Notes under the pieces: model-generated
The model's input: the letters and a program-made list of their open reading frames with translations, nothing else
Told to the model about the DNA's origin: nothing
Database searches by the model: none
Shown: positions 16,962 through 25,366 of the stretch, piece by piece
Layout: the number at the start of each line of letters is the position of its first letter
Numbering within the stretch: the first letter of the stretch is position 1
Assembly: GCA_024637055.1 (NCBI GenBank)
Contig: JAGXFZ010000070.1
Span: 1 to 45,385, forward strand
Direction: 5' to 3'
DNA: 45,385 nucleotides
Origin: Gracilibacter sp.
Lineage (GTDB): Bacteria > Bacillota > Desulfitobacteriia > Desulfitobacteriales > Syntrophobotulaceae
Program-made: the position numbers and the translations under genes

Positions 16962-17978
16962 TTAGGGGTTATCATTATTAATCTTTCGCCAGTAATAGTT
17001 AAATCCTTCTTCAATAGGTATTATCTGTAAATAAATATTTCCTGTTGGCGACAAGATAATGTTACCTTCAGGCAATTGATTTTGATTTATGATTCCCTCT
17101 GTAAACAAAATAGTGAGTTGTTGTTCATTTTCCTTATAGGGAATCTTGCCTTGCCATACATTTGTGAGAGTCCCACCGTCTTTTAAAGGGTCATAGCTAT
17201 ATAATTCTTGGAGATAACCCTTATCTACTCTCCCTATATAAATAGTATTATCTCTAGAACCCAGTAATATATCATTTGGATGATTTGATACAATCATTCT
17301 TTCTTGTCCATTAAGCAAGAATATGCTTTTGGAAAGATTATAACTACTTTCGACAAATAGATTACCGAGTTTATTAGAAACTGCGATGTTATGAATATTT
17401 TCCTGAGGGAGATTCAGCCAGTTAATCCCTTTCATAATATCCATTCTGATGAGATTTTCCTTCTGATTAGCATCTTCAAATAATACATAAAGATTATTCG
17501 TATACGTGGACATTTCAATATTGATTATATTCGCTATGGAGAAACTGAATTCTCGGTCTAGTTTTGGCTGGTACCCAGAAGAAGTCTGATCGTTAAAGTC
17601 TAAACTATAAAGGTAGGCCTTAGAAGGGTCAGCTTCGTTGCTAAAAAAAAGTAGGCTATTTCTATCAGGTAACCATTTATAATTGAGCAATTTAAATGAA
17701 GAATCGAGAACTATGCTACTGTCAAATACAGATTTATTTTGGTAAAGATCTATTACTTCAAGTTTATTATTGTTAATAAAACTAAGATACTTATTATTGT
17801 ATGATAACTGTAAGTTTTCAGCCTCAGCTATATCTATTTTCACTAGGTATTTGTGATCTATGGTTATGGATGAGTTCAAGAGCTTGCTTGATTTCCAATC
17901 TAAGAAAGCAAAGACCAAATACTGCGTGATAAAAGATAAGACTATTATTGATAAAATTATGATGGTTTTATTCTTCAA
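16962..17978 (-). CDS. Membrane-anchored, propeller-like extracytoplasmic protein of unknown function
   Basis: A hydrophobic N-terminus (residues 4-26) without a lipobox Cys suggests an uncleaved signal anchor. The remaining 310 residues are beta-rich with recurring hydrophobic-aromatic strands (YNNKYLSFINNNKLEVIDLY, KWLPDRNSLLFFS, NNLYVLFED), which resembles TolB/WD40-like propeller blades. I do not recognise the family. It is the gene downstream of the structured repeat at 18.0-18.3 kb and on the same strand as the glycosidase and ANTAR genes, but the repeat makes cotranscription uncertain. Confidence 0.75.
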   Translation of the reverse strand: MKNKTIIILSIIVLSFITQYLVFAFLDWKSSKLLNSSITIDHKYLVKIDIAEAENLQLSYNNKYLSFINNNKLEVIDLYQNKSVFDSSIVLDSSFKLLNYKWLPDRNSLLFFSNEADPSKAYLYSLDFNDQTSSGYQPKLDREFSFSIANIINIEMSTYTNNLYVLFEDANQKENLIRMDIMKGINWLNLPQENIHNIAVSNKLGNLFVESSYNLSKSIFLLNGQERMIVSNHPNDILLGSRDNTIYIGRVDKGYLQELYSYDPLKDGGTLTNVWQGKIPYKENEQQLTILFTEGIINQNQLPEGNIILSPTGNIYLQIIPIEEGFNYYWRKINNDNP

Positions 17979-18007
17979 TTGCTTTCCTTTCTGCGTATAA
18001 ATTATGG

Positions 18008-18290
18008 ATGTTAATGCAAGTGAGAGCTACACTGCAGCATGCACTTTTCGGCAATAGCGACCTCCTGTCGCAAAGTCCACGGATGGACAAATACCGCGGT
18101 GCCATGGATGGCAAGGAGCGGCCATCAGGTATTACCCTGAGGTTTGGCGCATTAGCGGAATCAGCAAGTGAACAGCTTCGGCGCGCGGTACGTTTATCTC
18201 CTGCGGAGATAAACGCCGAAGCCGCAAGCCACAAAGGATCACATAACGGCGCACGGTCGGGTAATGCACAGATATCTTAATATCTCTTCA
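18008..18290. repeat. 280-bp structured GC-rich repeat element
   Basis: This fills the 328-base gap between two minus-strand genes and is much more GC-rich than its surroundings. It is a chain of short hairpins: GCGAC-ctcct-GTCGC, GTCCA-cgga-TGGAC, TGCCA-tgga-TGGCA, and a strong compound stem CGTTTATCTCC-tgc-GGAGATAAACG (18191-18215) enclosed by CTTCGGCG/CGCCGAAG. Its left part matches the element at 5.5 kb; its right end (TGTGCATTACCCGACCG on the minus strand) is identical to part of the element at 35.8 kb. ORFs called here are on both strands and look accidental. It could be a composite non-autonomous mobile element or a structured RNA. Confidence 0.75.
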
Positions 18291-18306
18291 ATATGGCAAA
18301 AATTAG

Positions 18307-19263
18307 CTAGTTGCTCGGCATAACTACGAAGGAAGTTGGAATATACCGTTCACCATATATGTTCCACAAACTATTGATGACCTGCCCGTCATAGATCATC
18401 TCAGTCGAAGAGCCTCCATCGAGGTTGGCTGCATTGACAGCACCATATTCGATAAAGACGTTCATTAAGTCCCTTAGAGTTGCTCCCATACTCCAACTAG
18501 GCTGTCTGCCATCTATCACAACCAAGATAACTGTTCCATCAGCCTTTTGACCTATTCCTGTTCGAGGGGCAATTCCCCACCCCCCATTTCCATGGATTAG
18601 GGGTGTATTATCTATGATTAAATTAGGATTGAAAGTAACCGCATTTTGAATATGATTGGCATAAACTTGACTCGTGTCCATGGTTCCTAAAATCAATCTA
18701 TCTTCATTGTCAAAGCCAATGATATTGACCTTGGCGTCCTTAGAATTGTTATGAACAACTTTCCCATCTAGGACAGTAATTCCATCGGGGAACCCTCCAT
18801 TACCCTGGGCATTTGGATCATAAAATCCTCCTCCGTTTATGCCGGCGATTGCTTGATTGTCCAAAACCATCTCTGAAAGCCTTTGACCAGCTGTCCCTAT
18901 TTCTCTCGTGGCAGCAACTTTAATCTGACTGGGATCACTCACTAACATTACTTTACCTTTGAAGTACTTGCCCTGAATATTTTCTACCCTTAAGCCATTT
19001 TTATCATCAACAATAATACTTTCTTTCGTATGTATTACAGGTTCAACTATGATTGTATTATTATAAAGTTTTGTTATTTCATTAATCTTTTCTTGGGACA
19101 AGAAGAATTCTAACACCTGTGGATGTCGAGATGTCAGGATAGTACCAACAGTGACAAATTTCAATGATTGAAAAGGCCCATAGAAAATAATTAGCGGGGA
19201 AGAAATAAGAAAGAAAAGAAGATTGAATACTACGAAATAAAAGGCGACTCTCTTTTTACTCAT
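18307..19263 (-). CDS. Phosphodiester glycosidase (NAGPA/DUF2233) family exported protein
   Basis: One N-terminal membrane segment (about residues 7-28) anchors a NAGPA-type domain. Signatures are AGINGGGFYDPNAQGNGG with PDGITVLDG, GRQPSWSMGATLRDL and AANLDGGSSTEMIYDG, the conserved Gly/Asp core of this family, which removes sugar-phosphodiester caps and in bacteria acts on cell-envelope glycans. The start preferred is the ATG at 19263, which overlaps the stop of the ANTAR gene as TAATG, a translational coupling signal; the track start is 12 bases further up. Coupling to a putative RNA-binding regulator is unusual. Confidence 0.9.
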   Translation of the reverse strand: MSKKRVAFYFVVFNLLFFLISSPLIIFYGPFQSLKFVTVGTILTSRHPQVLEFFLSQEKINEITKLYNNTIIVEPVIHTKESIIVDDKNGLRVENIQGKYFKGKVMLVSDPSQIKVAATREIGTAGQRLSEMVLDNQAIAGINGGGFYDPNAQGNGGFPDGITVLDGKVVHNNSKDAKVNIIGFDNEDRLILGTMDTSQVYANHIQNAVTFNPNLIIDNTPLIHGNGGWGIAPRTGIGQKADGTVILVVIDGRQPSWSMGATLRDLMNVFIEYGAVNAANLDGGSSTEMIYDGQVINSLWNIYGERYIPTSFVVMPSN

Positions 19264-19829
19264 TAGGGTTTCCACAATCCTTTGATAACTTCAATTGCTA
19301 CCGCCTTGATCGTTTTTCTAGAGGTCATGGCTTGGGATCTTATGGCGGAATAAGCAGATTCTTCATCCATGCCGCTAGATACCAAGCTCAGGACTGCTTG
19401 AAAGACAATCTTTCTAGTTTTTACCTCATCGTTAAGCCTTCTTATTTCATCCATATGGTTTCGCTCTATGCTAAATTTATGCTCCGCTTGCACAATGGCA
19501 GTCACAACATCTGCGGCCCTTATAGGGGCCATAACGATATGATGCACATTGTTCTTGACTGCTAGGTGCAGATTAGGATATTCCTTCTCTTCTAAAATAA
19601 GTATTACTGGACAGATATGGGCATGAATAAGGTTTTGTAAGAGATCGAGTGGATTTAAGCCGTCTATATCCCAACCGCATATAATAAGATCAGGATCAAC
19701 TCGTTGAGCCATTCTTAAAGCTTCTATTCCATTATCAGTGTTAGCAATTGCTTGGTAGTTAGCAACAGGCAAGACTGGGTTAAGGTCATTTAATAGTTTT
19801 TCTTTTGCTATTAATATTGCTCTTTTCAT
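19263..19829 (-). CDS. ANTAR-domain regulator with a degenerate receiver domain
   Basis: The N-terminal 120 residues follow the response-regulator fold, and the C-terminal 60 (EIRRLNDEVKTRKIVFQAVLSL to TIKAVAIEVI) are an ANTAR domain, which in characterised proteins binds paired RNA hairpins and prevents termination. The receiver is unusual: the phospho-acceptor position in LIICGWDIDG is Gly rather than Asp, and the usual KP pair is AP in VMAPIRAADVV, so classical phosphorylation is unlikely. No partner kinase is adjacent. Gene ends overlap with the glycosidase (TAATG). A role in antitermination of its own operon is inference. Confidence 0.9.
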   Translation of the reverse strand: MKRAILIAKEKLLNDLNPVLPVANYQAIANTDNGIEALRMAQRVDPDLIICGWDIDGLNPLDLLQNLIHAHICPVILILEEKEYPNLHLAVKNNVHHIVMAPIRAADVVTAIVQAEHKFSIERNHMDEIRRLNDEVKTRKIVFQAVLSLVSSGMDEESAYSAIRSQAMTSRKTIKAVAIEVIKGLWKP

Positions 19830-19883
19830 AATTACTCCATAATTTTTTCATTAACTCTCATCCAATTATACTATTAGTTAGGC

Positions 19884-19919
19884 AAAAACAAAATAAGTGC
19901 AATTAAAAGCACTTATTTT
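19884..19919 (-). terminator. Rho-independent terminator after the anchored hypothetical gene
   Basis: AAATAAGTGC pairs with GCACTTATTT around an 8-base loop; on the minus strand a T-rich tract (TTTTGTTTTT) follows. It separates the 20-kb gene from the ANTAR gene. Confidence 0.85.
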
Positions 19920-19955
19920 ATAATTTGGTAATTAACTTAATATTTTATGGTTGAT

Positions 19956-20510
19956 CTATTTAACAGAGGTATCTACATTGAAAATAACTCTAGCTTCGGT
20001 GTTTTGTGTTATCCCTCCATCTGCATTGGCTTTAATAGCTAGAATCATTTCATGTTGTCCCGCAGTTGCACTTTCTCCTTGAGCATCACCAAGAGCTTTA
20101 ATGTTTTCAAAAACAATTCTGGCAGTTGCCCCTGGTTCTAATGTAGGTATCTTCCCTTCTTTACTTAGAGATTTTGATTTGTCCTCGATTGCTGAAATAT
20201 TAAGCACTACAGGTACATCAGTAATTACTTTCTCCGTCATGTTTTGGACAATTGCAGAAATTTGGAAACTATCTTTATTAAGATTCTGCATTCCTTTGAA
20301 GACTTCACCTTCATAAGTTATGTCACTGATTTTAATCTGTGGCTCAAACTCAATTGAAAGAATTTTAAGTTCGGGTTCTACCTCTGTAGGAGTAGAACTC
20401 GCTTGTGAACTTCGTAATACATTAGCTCCAAAGACAGATACCAAAGCAATTAATACAAACAATCCACCATAGAAAAAGTACTTTCTCTTAAGAGTAACGA
20501 ATCTTGCCAA
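19956..20510 (-). CDS. Single-pass membrane protein with a CARDB-like extracellular domain, function unknown
   Basis: A short basic start and one membrane helix (KYFFYGGLFVLIALVSVFGA) lead to a Ser/Thr-rich linker and a beta-sandwich-like outer domain with FQISAIVQNMTEKVITDVPVVLNIS and TLEPGATARIVFEN, the pattern of CARDB/DUF11-type adhesion modules. I take the start at TTG 20510, because AAGGAGGTG sits 7 bases before it. The track's start at 20573 lies within the terminator hairpin of the upstream gene. About 184 residues. A role on the cell surface is likely; nothing more can be said. Confidence 0.8.
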   Translation of the reverse strand: MARFVTLKRKYFFYGGLFVLIALVSVFGANVLRSSQASSTPTEVEPELKILSIEFEPQIKISDITYEGEVFKGMQNLNKDSFQISAIVQNMTEKVITDVPVVLNISAIEDKSKSLSKEGKIPTLEPGATARIVFENIKALGDAQGESATAGQHEMILAIKANADGGITQNTEARVIFNVDTSVK

Positions 20511-20540
20511 TTTATTACACCTCCTTAAATAACAATTCCT

Positions 20541-20582
20541 AATAAAAAACCTATGCATTATTTTCTTGGACATGCATAGGTT
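20541..20582 (-). terminator. Rho-independent terminator after the dnaI-like gene
   Basis: On the minus strand AACCTATGCAT and ATGCATAGGTT form an 11-bp stem, followed by TTTTTTATT. It ends the dnaD-dnaI transcript and decides against the longer start of the next gene. Confidence 0.9.
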
Positions 20583-20626
20583 CGTATGTTTTATTATTCT
20601 ATTATTATTAGTGTTTCGATTATTAT

Positions 20627-21454
20627 TTAACTTAACCTCTCTCTTTTCTCATATTTCTGCCTCCGTATGTCTTTTTCAGTAGAGAGACGAAAAATTCTAC
20701 ACATCTGTAACAAACGTGAACAAGTTCTTTCTCCTAAATGTGTTTCTATTTCGTCAAAACTAAGATTGGTAGTAATAATTGTTGGCAATTTTTCATTGGT
20801 GCGGTAATTTAAAATGGAATAAAGTCTATTCCGCGTCCAGTCAGTATAATTATGTGCTCCTAAGTCATCCAGAATGAGCACAGGAATCGTCCTTGCTATA
20901 TCTAGTAAATCAAACTCAGATGTTTCACTTTTAGAATCAAAAGTAGCTCTTAATTCATCAAGTAGATCTGGTACTACAAGGAAGAGAAGCTTCGTCTGTT
21001 TTTCAATCAAAACGTTAGCGATGGCAGCAGCAAGAAAAGTCTTACCACTACCGACTGATCCAGAAAACAGCAGGCCTACTTCATGCGGATTATCCGAGAT
21101 ATTTTGGCAAAATTCCTGTGCCGCTTGGACAGCTTTTTGGGCATTAATAGTGTGTTCTTTTGCCGAAGTCCCACTGTTATAGAAATCTAGATCGAAGTTA
21201 TCAAAACGGCAACTAATTAGTTCTCTTGACAAGCGAGCATATCTGAAAGAGTTTAATATTTTCTTTTGTTCCATACAAGAGCAAGGTACACCAGTATCTC
21301 CTTGCAAGATAATTCCACGGTCACCACATATAGAGCAAGTGACTTTTTTGTTAGATATTGTATTACTTGCTTCAATAATATTTGAGTCATCACTGTTTGG
21401 TTTCTTTATTATTCTTTTCAAGATATTATCAGAGCTCTCCAAGGGATAGTTCAC
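20627..21454 (-). CDS. DnaI/DnaC-like helicase loader ATPase
   Basis: AAA+ ATPase that loads the replicative helicase. The N-terminus holds a Zn-binding CSICGDRG...CSC cluster, as in Bacillus DnaI. Walker A is GSVGSGKT, Walker B is PVLILDDLGAHN, sensor 1 is TIITTNLS, and an arginine-rich C-terminus follows. 275 residues is a little shorter than B. subtilis DnaI. It lies 11 bases downstream of the DnaD-like gene, so the two would be made together as a chromosomal primosome unit; nothing else here suggests a prophage. Confidence 0.93.
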   Translation of the reverse strand: MNYPLESSDNILKRIIKKPNSDDSNIIEASNTISNKKVTCSICGDRGIILQGDTGVPCSCMEQKKILNSFRYARLSRELISCRFDNFDLDFYNSGTSAKEHTINAQKAVQAAQEFCQNISDNPHEVGLLFSGSVGSGKTFLAAAIANVLIEKQTKLLFLVVPDLLDELRATFDSKSETSEFDLLDIARTIPVLILDDLGAHNYTDWTRNRLYSILNYRTNEKLPTIITTNLSFDEIETHLGERTCSRLLQMCRIFRLSTEKDIRRQKYEKRERLS

Positions 21455-21465
21455 CTCCTAAGTTC

Positions 21466-22200
21466 TTAAAGGTATATATCATCATATTTATTTTTGGGAG
21501 TACTCGTTTTCTTTTGTTTTTCAGTTTTCTTCTGTTGTCTTGACTGAAAGTGTTGGTCTTCAGCTTCAACTTCCATACGTGTTTTAATGCCCTTTTTTTC
21601 CCATTCTCTCAAGATGGTGTCTAGATACCTAAAGCTTCTAATTCCTGCGCTGACTCCCCTTCTCAGTGCTTCAATTATAAGTTCTTCCGAATATGAAGCT
21701 CCAAGCCATTTTTCAATATGTTCACACTCTAGTCCAGTTAGAGGTCTACCCAATTCATTCTCAAACAAGGTAGTAATTTTCGGAAGAGAATTATCTGTGG
21801 AAATAGATGTTTTCTGGCTGTCTAGGTTGTTATCCGACGCTTCCATCTGCTTAAATTGATAAATGCCCCAGAGTTCGAATAACTGATCAATCATACCACT
21901 CAGATCAAAACGATTCGTTTCATTTTTCTTAGGATCGTTGATAGTTAGTAAGTTTTTCTTTTTTAAACTTTGAACAACTGATGTAAATTCCTGTTGGGAG
22001 ATACCCATTCTATCAATAATATTAGCGAAAATATCTTCACTTCGATTATTAGATTCTGCTAGAAAATGAATAATAAGTAACATTTCTCTTTCGCTAATAC
22101 CTATTTCCACATAATGATCTAATAAGAAACGGGGAATAGATACTGTCCCTGAAAAGAAAAGAGCTTGCGAAAAGCCCCCATAAACATTTTTTTTGTCCAA
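21466..22200 (-). CDS. DnaD-domain replication initiation protein
   Basis: The N-terminal winged-helix region (IPRFLLDHYVEIGISEREMLL) and the C-terminal DnaB/DnaD repeat (GRPLTGLECEHIEKWLG and RYLDTILREWEKKGI) match DnaD-like primosome proteins, which bind DNA and help load the helicase with DnaI. The basic tail (KTEKQKKTSTPKNK) is typical. The track starts at 22242, but GAGGTGG lies 6 bases before a TTG at 22200, giving a start much more like the family. Paired with the DnaI-like gene, which follows after 11 bases. Confidence 0.9.
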   Translation of the reverse strand: MDKKNVYGGFSQALFFSGTVSIPRFLLDHYVEIGISEREMLLIIHFLAESNNRSEDIFANIIDRMGISQQEFTSVVQSLKKKNLLTINDPKKNETNRFDLSGMIDQLFELWGIYQFKQMEASDNNLDSQKTSISTDNSLPKITTLFENELGRPLTGLECEHIEKWLGASYSEELIIEALRRGVSAGIRSFRYLDTILREWEKKGIKTRMEVEAEDQHFQSRQQKKTEKQKKTSTPKNKYDDIYL

Positions 22201-22394
22201 GTGAAACCACCTCGTGTCTTTCCTAAAAAAATACTTTCTCACATTTAATATTATAATACAGATTGCTGAATGAAAAGAGGAAAAGAATAAACTTTAATGA
22301 GTAAAAATCAAAGAATTTAGCAGAATGTTTTCCATCATATGGAAGGAGTTTCATCCTCTTTGATGTAATTAGTAATGGAAAAGGTGGTGTGCAT

Positions 22395-22985
22395 ATGGAT
22401 ATAACAAAAGAGCTTTATAATATCCTTAATAAAGCTGGTGCTCATCCAGCTCTTGGCTGGAAGCATTGTCAAAGAGTTTATCATTTAGGTAAAGAGCTCT
22501 CTCAACATCTAAGTTTAGATGATGAAATTCTCTATATTTCAGCGATGTTACATGATACCGGCAAATACCCTCTATATGCTTTACCCAATGTTGATCATGC
22601 TTTGCGATCCAAGGGTATTGCTATGAATCTTCTCAAAAATTATGAACTGGAAAAAGACAGACTATCTAAAATACTTGATGCCATCGAATCTCACATGTAT
22701 TATTCGGAACCCGGTTACAGTGATGAAGCAGTCTATATAAGAGATGCTAATATTTTAGATAGTCTAGGTAATGTTGGATTGATGAAGCTATTCAGTCTCG
22801 TAGGTCACGACGAACTTATTTCTTCTCCAGAGGATGCCTTAATGAGAGCACAGGTATTTGCGGAGGCTTTACCGAAAAAAATTCATTCTAAGACAGGTAG
22901 AAGGATAGCTGTCAAAAGACGTGAAGAAATTATGCGTTTCTTGTCAGGAATCAAACGTCAAACCTCGGAATACGCCTGGATTTAA
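22395..22985 (+). CDS. HD-domain metal-dependent phosphohydrolase
   Basis: A 196-residue HD protein: H in HCQRVYHLGKEL, the HD pair in MLHDTGKYP and later HSMYY/DANILDSLG residues supply the metal site. The family includes nucleotide and nucleotide-second-messenger hydrolases; no substrate can be assigned. AAGGTGG is 7 bases before the ATG at 22395, which is preferred to the GTG two codons earlier. It is the only plus-strand gene between 1 and 26 kb and converges on the nuclease gene with only two bases between the stops. Confidence 0.88.
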   Translation: MDITKELYNILNKAGAHPALGWKHCQRVYHLGKELSQHLSLDDEILYISAMLHDTGKYPLYALPNVDHALRSKGIAMNLLKNYELEKDRLSKILDAIESHMYYSEPGYSDEAVYIRDANILDSLGNVGLMKLFSLVGHDELISSPEDALMRAQVFAEALPKKIHSKTGRRIAVKRREEIMRFLSGIKRQTSEYAWI

Positions 22986-22987
22986 TA

Positions 22988-24682
22988 CTATCTAGTTTTT
23001 TTTCGTGTTTCTTGAATGAGAGCTGATATTTTTTCGAAAGTTTCTAATACTATGGTGTAATCGCTTTCTTTCCTAGCTTTCTCTACCAAAAGACTTAGGT
23101 CCTTTCGAACTTTTGTATAGGAATGGTTAACTTCAGATAGAAGGAATCTCTTTTTACGACCAGCCTTCTTAATAGGAAAACCTTTCTTAGGCTCCTTTTG
23201 TGGTTGCCCTTGCCCTGGAAGTGAACTTACCTTTTCTTCCAATATTTCGAGCCAAGGTTTCTCAGGGACAGTACGTATAACGTCGGTTTCTCTGAATTCC
23301 ATAGATTCTCCCAATACCGGAACCAGAGTTTCTCTCCCTAATTTTTCTTCTATCATACCAGAGAAAGTATCCAGTGAACCTTGTTCTCCATGTACAAGAA
23401 CAATTTTAGCAGACTCCTTGCTAGTCTGGTGAACCCAATCTAAAAGTTCCTTTTGATCACTATGCGAGGAAAACCCCGGGAACATTTCAATACTTGCCTG
23501 GACAGCAATTTTCTCACCATGGATGGTAACTTCCTTACTACCTTCTATAAGTCGTCGCCCAAGTGTTCCTTCTGCTTGATATCCCACGAAAATGACAGTT
23601 GCATTAGGTCTCCATAGATTATGTTTAAGATGATGCTTAATTCTCCCTGCATCAGCCATCCCACTAGCAGAAATAATGATTGCTCCTTGAGTAATCTTGT
23701 TAAGGTTCATTGAATCCTCAGTAGTTTGGCTGAATTCGAGGTTCTCCATGGTCAGAGGATTATTTCCCCCTTTAATAAGTTCTACCGTTTCATCATCAAA
23801 GTTTTCGGCACTTTCTCTAAAAATCTTAGTAGCGGCGATAGCCAAAGGGCTGTCGATATATATAGGAAGGATAGGAATTTTCTTATCCTTTTGTAGTTCT
23901 TGCAAATAGTATAAGAGATCTTGTGTTCTCTCAACCGCAAAAGCAGGTATAATTATATTTCCGCCTTTAGCCTTAGCAGAATTAATTACATCTGCTAAGA
24001 TTTCCAACCTATTTGATTTATCTGCATGAACTCTATTGCCATATGTGGCTTCCATGATAATCATATCAGCGTCTTTAATATCTTTGGGGTCTTTGACGTA
24101 TGGTTGATTCATGCTCCCTAAATCTCCAGAAAAGACAACTTTTTTGGTACTGTCCCCTTCTGTAATGCTTAGAATGATTTGAGCTGATCCCAAAATATGG
24201 CCAGCATTGACTAGTTGGAAAGAAAGAGTCTCCGAAAGGTCAATGCTGGTTCCATATTTAACAGGCTTAAAGTATTTAATCGCATCAATAGCGTCTTGGG
24301 AGGTATAAATGGGTTCTAAAAGTTCCATATCTGCTCTGCGGCGTTTGCGATTTTTTCTTTCTACTTCCATTTGTTGTATGTACCCACTATCAGGAAGCAT
24401 TATTGAACAAAGCTTAGCGGTTACAGGACTAGAATATATTGAACCACTATAGCCTTTCTTTATCAACTTAGGAATAAGTCCTGAATGGTCTATATGAGCA
24501 TGAGTCAAAATAACTGCATCAAGAGAACTTGGGTCATAGGGGAAATCGTTATAGTTTAGTTCTTTAACCGTTTTAGATCCTTGGAACATACCACAATCAA
24601 TTAACAAGCGATATTCATTCGTTTCGACGAGAAATGATGAACCTGTGACCATACCTGAGGCTCCATAAAATGTTATTTTCAT
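22988..24682 (-). CDS. Beta-CASP metallo-beta-lactamase ribonuclease
   Basis: The MBL motif THAHIDHSG, further His/Asp ligands (NAGHILGSAQ, FSGDLGS) and beta-CASP motifs (IIPAFAVERTQDLLYYL, ISASGMADAGRIKHHL, GFSSHSDQKELLDW) are all present. These proteins resemble archaeal/eukaryal CPSF and bacterial YSH1-type RNases and cut or trim RNA. The last 100 residues are a basic tail (KKGFPIKKAGRKKRFLL) with predicted helices, beyond the usual 460-residue core; it may bind RNA. Stands alone, followed upstream by degU. Confidence 0.94.
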   Translation of the reverse strand: MKITFYGASGMVTGSSFLVETNEYRLLIDCGMFQGSKTVKELNYNDFPYDPSSLDAVILTHAHIDHSGLIPKLIKKGYSGSIYSSPVTAKLCSIMLPDSGYIQQMEVERKNRKRRRADMELLEPIYTSQDAIDAIKYFKPVKYGTSIDLSETLSFQLVNAGHILGSAQIILSITEGDSTKKVVFSGDLGSMNQPYVKDPKDIKDADMIIMEATYGNRVHADKSNRLEILADVINSAKAKGGNIIIPAFAVERTQDLLYYLQELQKDKKIPILPIYIDSPLAIAATKIFRESAENFDDETVELIKGGNNPLTMENLEFSQTTEDSMNLNKITQGAIIISASGMADAGRIKHHLKHNLWRPNATVIFVGYQAEGTLGRRLIEGSKEVTIHGEKIAVQASIEMFPGFSSHSDQKELLDWVHQTSKESAKIVLVHGEQGSLDTFSGMIEEKLGRETLVPVLGESMEFRETDVIRTVPEKPWLEILEEKVSSLPGQGQPQKEPKKGFPIKKAGRKKRFLLSEVNHSYTKVRKDLSLLVEKARKESDYTIVLETFEKISALIQETRKKTR

Positions 24683-24712
24683 TATTATTCCCTCTCTTCA
24701 AATGGTAAATTA

Positions 24713-25351
24713 TTAAAGTTCTATTAATTTCATTTTAACAGATTTAAGTGCAGCTTGAGTTCGATCTTCAACTTCTAACTTTCTGAATATATTTGATAAA
24801 TGATTCTTAACCGTCTTCTCACTTATAAAAAGGGCTATTCCTATATCCCTATTTGATGCTCCTTTAACTACATAAGTGAGTATTTCCATTTCTCTATTAC
24901 TTAAACCAAAATTATTCTTAGAAGCTGATGACGTACTTGATAATTGACCGAGTAATTTACCAGTTACACTAGGCGATAAGATAGGTTCTCCAGTATAAAC
25001 CTTTCTAATAGAATCTACTAAAGCTTTCGGAATTACATCTTTTAAGAGATATCCCGCAACACCTAACTGAAGTATTTGGAAAACCTTTTCATCAGAATCA
25101 TCAACTGTTAATATCAGAATTCCTATTTCTGGTCTTTCTCTGCGAATAACGCGACTAGCTTCCAGTCCATTTACCCCTGGCATATTGATATCCATGAGTA
25201 GTATATCAAAGGGTGTACTCCTCGCTATATTAATGGCTCCTTGACCATCACCTACTTCAGCAATTACTTGAATACCATCTTCAAACTCCAGGATTCTTCG
25301 CAATCCTTCTCTTAATAATGGATGATCATCGGCGATTACCACCCTTATCAT
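24713..25351 (-). CDS. degU: NarL/FixJ-type response regulator, DegU-like
   Basis: The receiver begins IRVVIADDHPLLREGL with the phospho-acceptor Asp in LLMDINMPG and Lys in GYLLKDV. The C-terminal LuxR-type helix-turn-helix is LSNREMEILTYVVKGASNRDIGIALFISEKTVKNHLSNIFRKL. 212 residues. It follows the sensor gene by 15 bases, so the pair is one operon. In Bacillus DegSU controls exoenzymes, motility and competence; the regulon here is unknown, so the symbol is by similarity. Confidence 0.92.
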   Translation of the reverse strand: MIRVVIADDHPLLREGLRRILEFEDGIQVIAEVGDGQGAINIARSTPFDILLMDINMPGVNGLEASRVIRRERPEIGILILTVDDSDEKVFQILQLGVAGYLLKDVIPKALVDSIRKVYTGEPILSPSVTGKLLGQLSSTSSASKNNFGLSNREMEILTYVVKGASNRDIGIALFISEKTVKNHLSNIFRKLEVEDRTQAALKSVKMKLIEL

Positions 25352-25366
25352 TTATCTTCCCCTCCT

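Noticed and set aside
18008-18280. 90-residue ORF on the plus strand and 88-residue ORF on the minus strand
   Set aside because: Both lie in the hairpin-rich repeat, lack ribosome binding sites and show no protein-like pattern.
18008-18290. Group II intron or ANTAR twin-hairpin target
   Set aside because: No domain V-like hairpin or reverse transcriptase, and no pair of 6-base A1/G4 loops that I could see; kept as an unclassified structured repeat.
20511-20573. Longer N-terminus of the 20-kb membrane protein
   Set aside because: The extra codons overlap the rho-independent terminator of the upstream gene, and the downstream TTG has an ideal AAGGAGGTG.
20627-22200. Prophage replication module
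   Set aside because: The DnaD/DnaI pair is the normal chromosomal primosome in Clostridia, and no phage structural, integrase or lysis genes are near.
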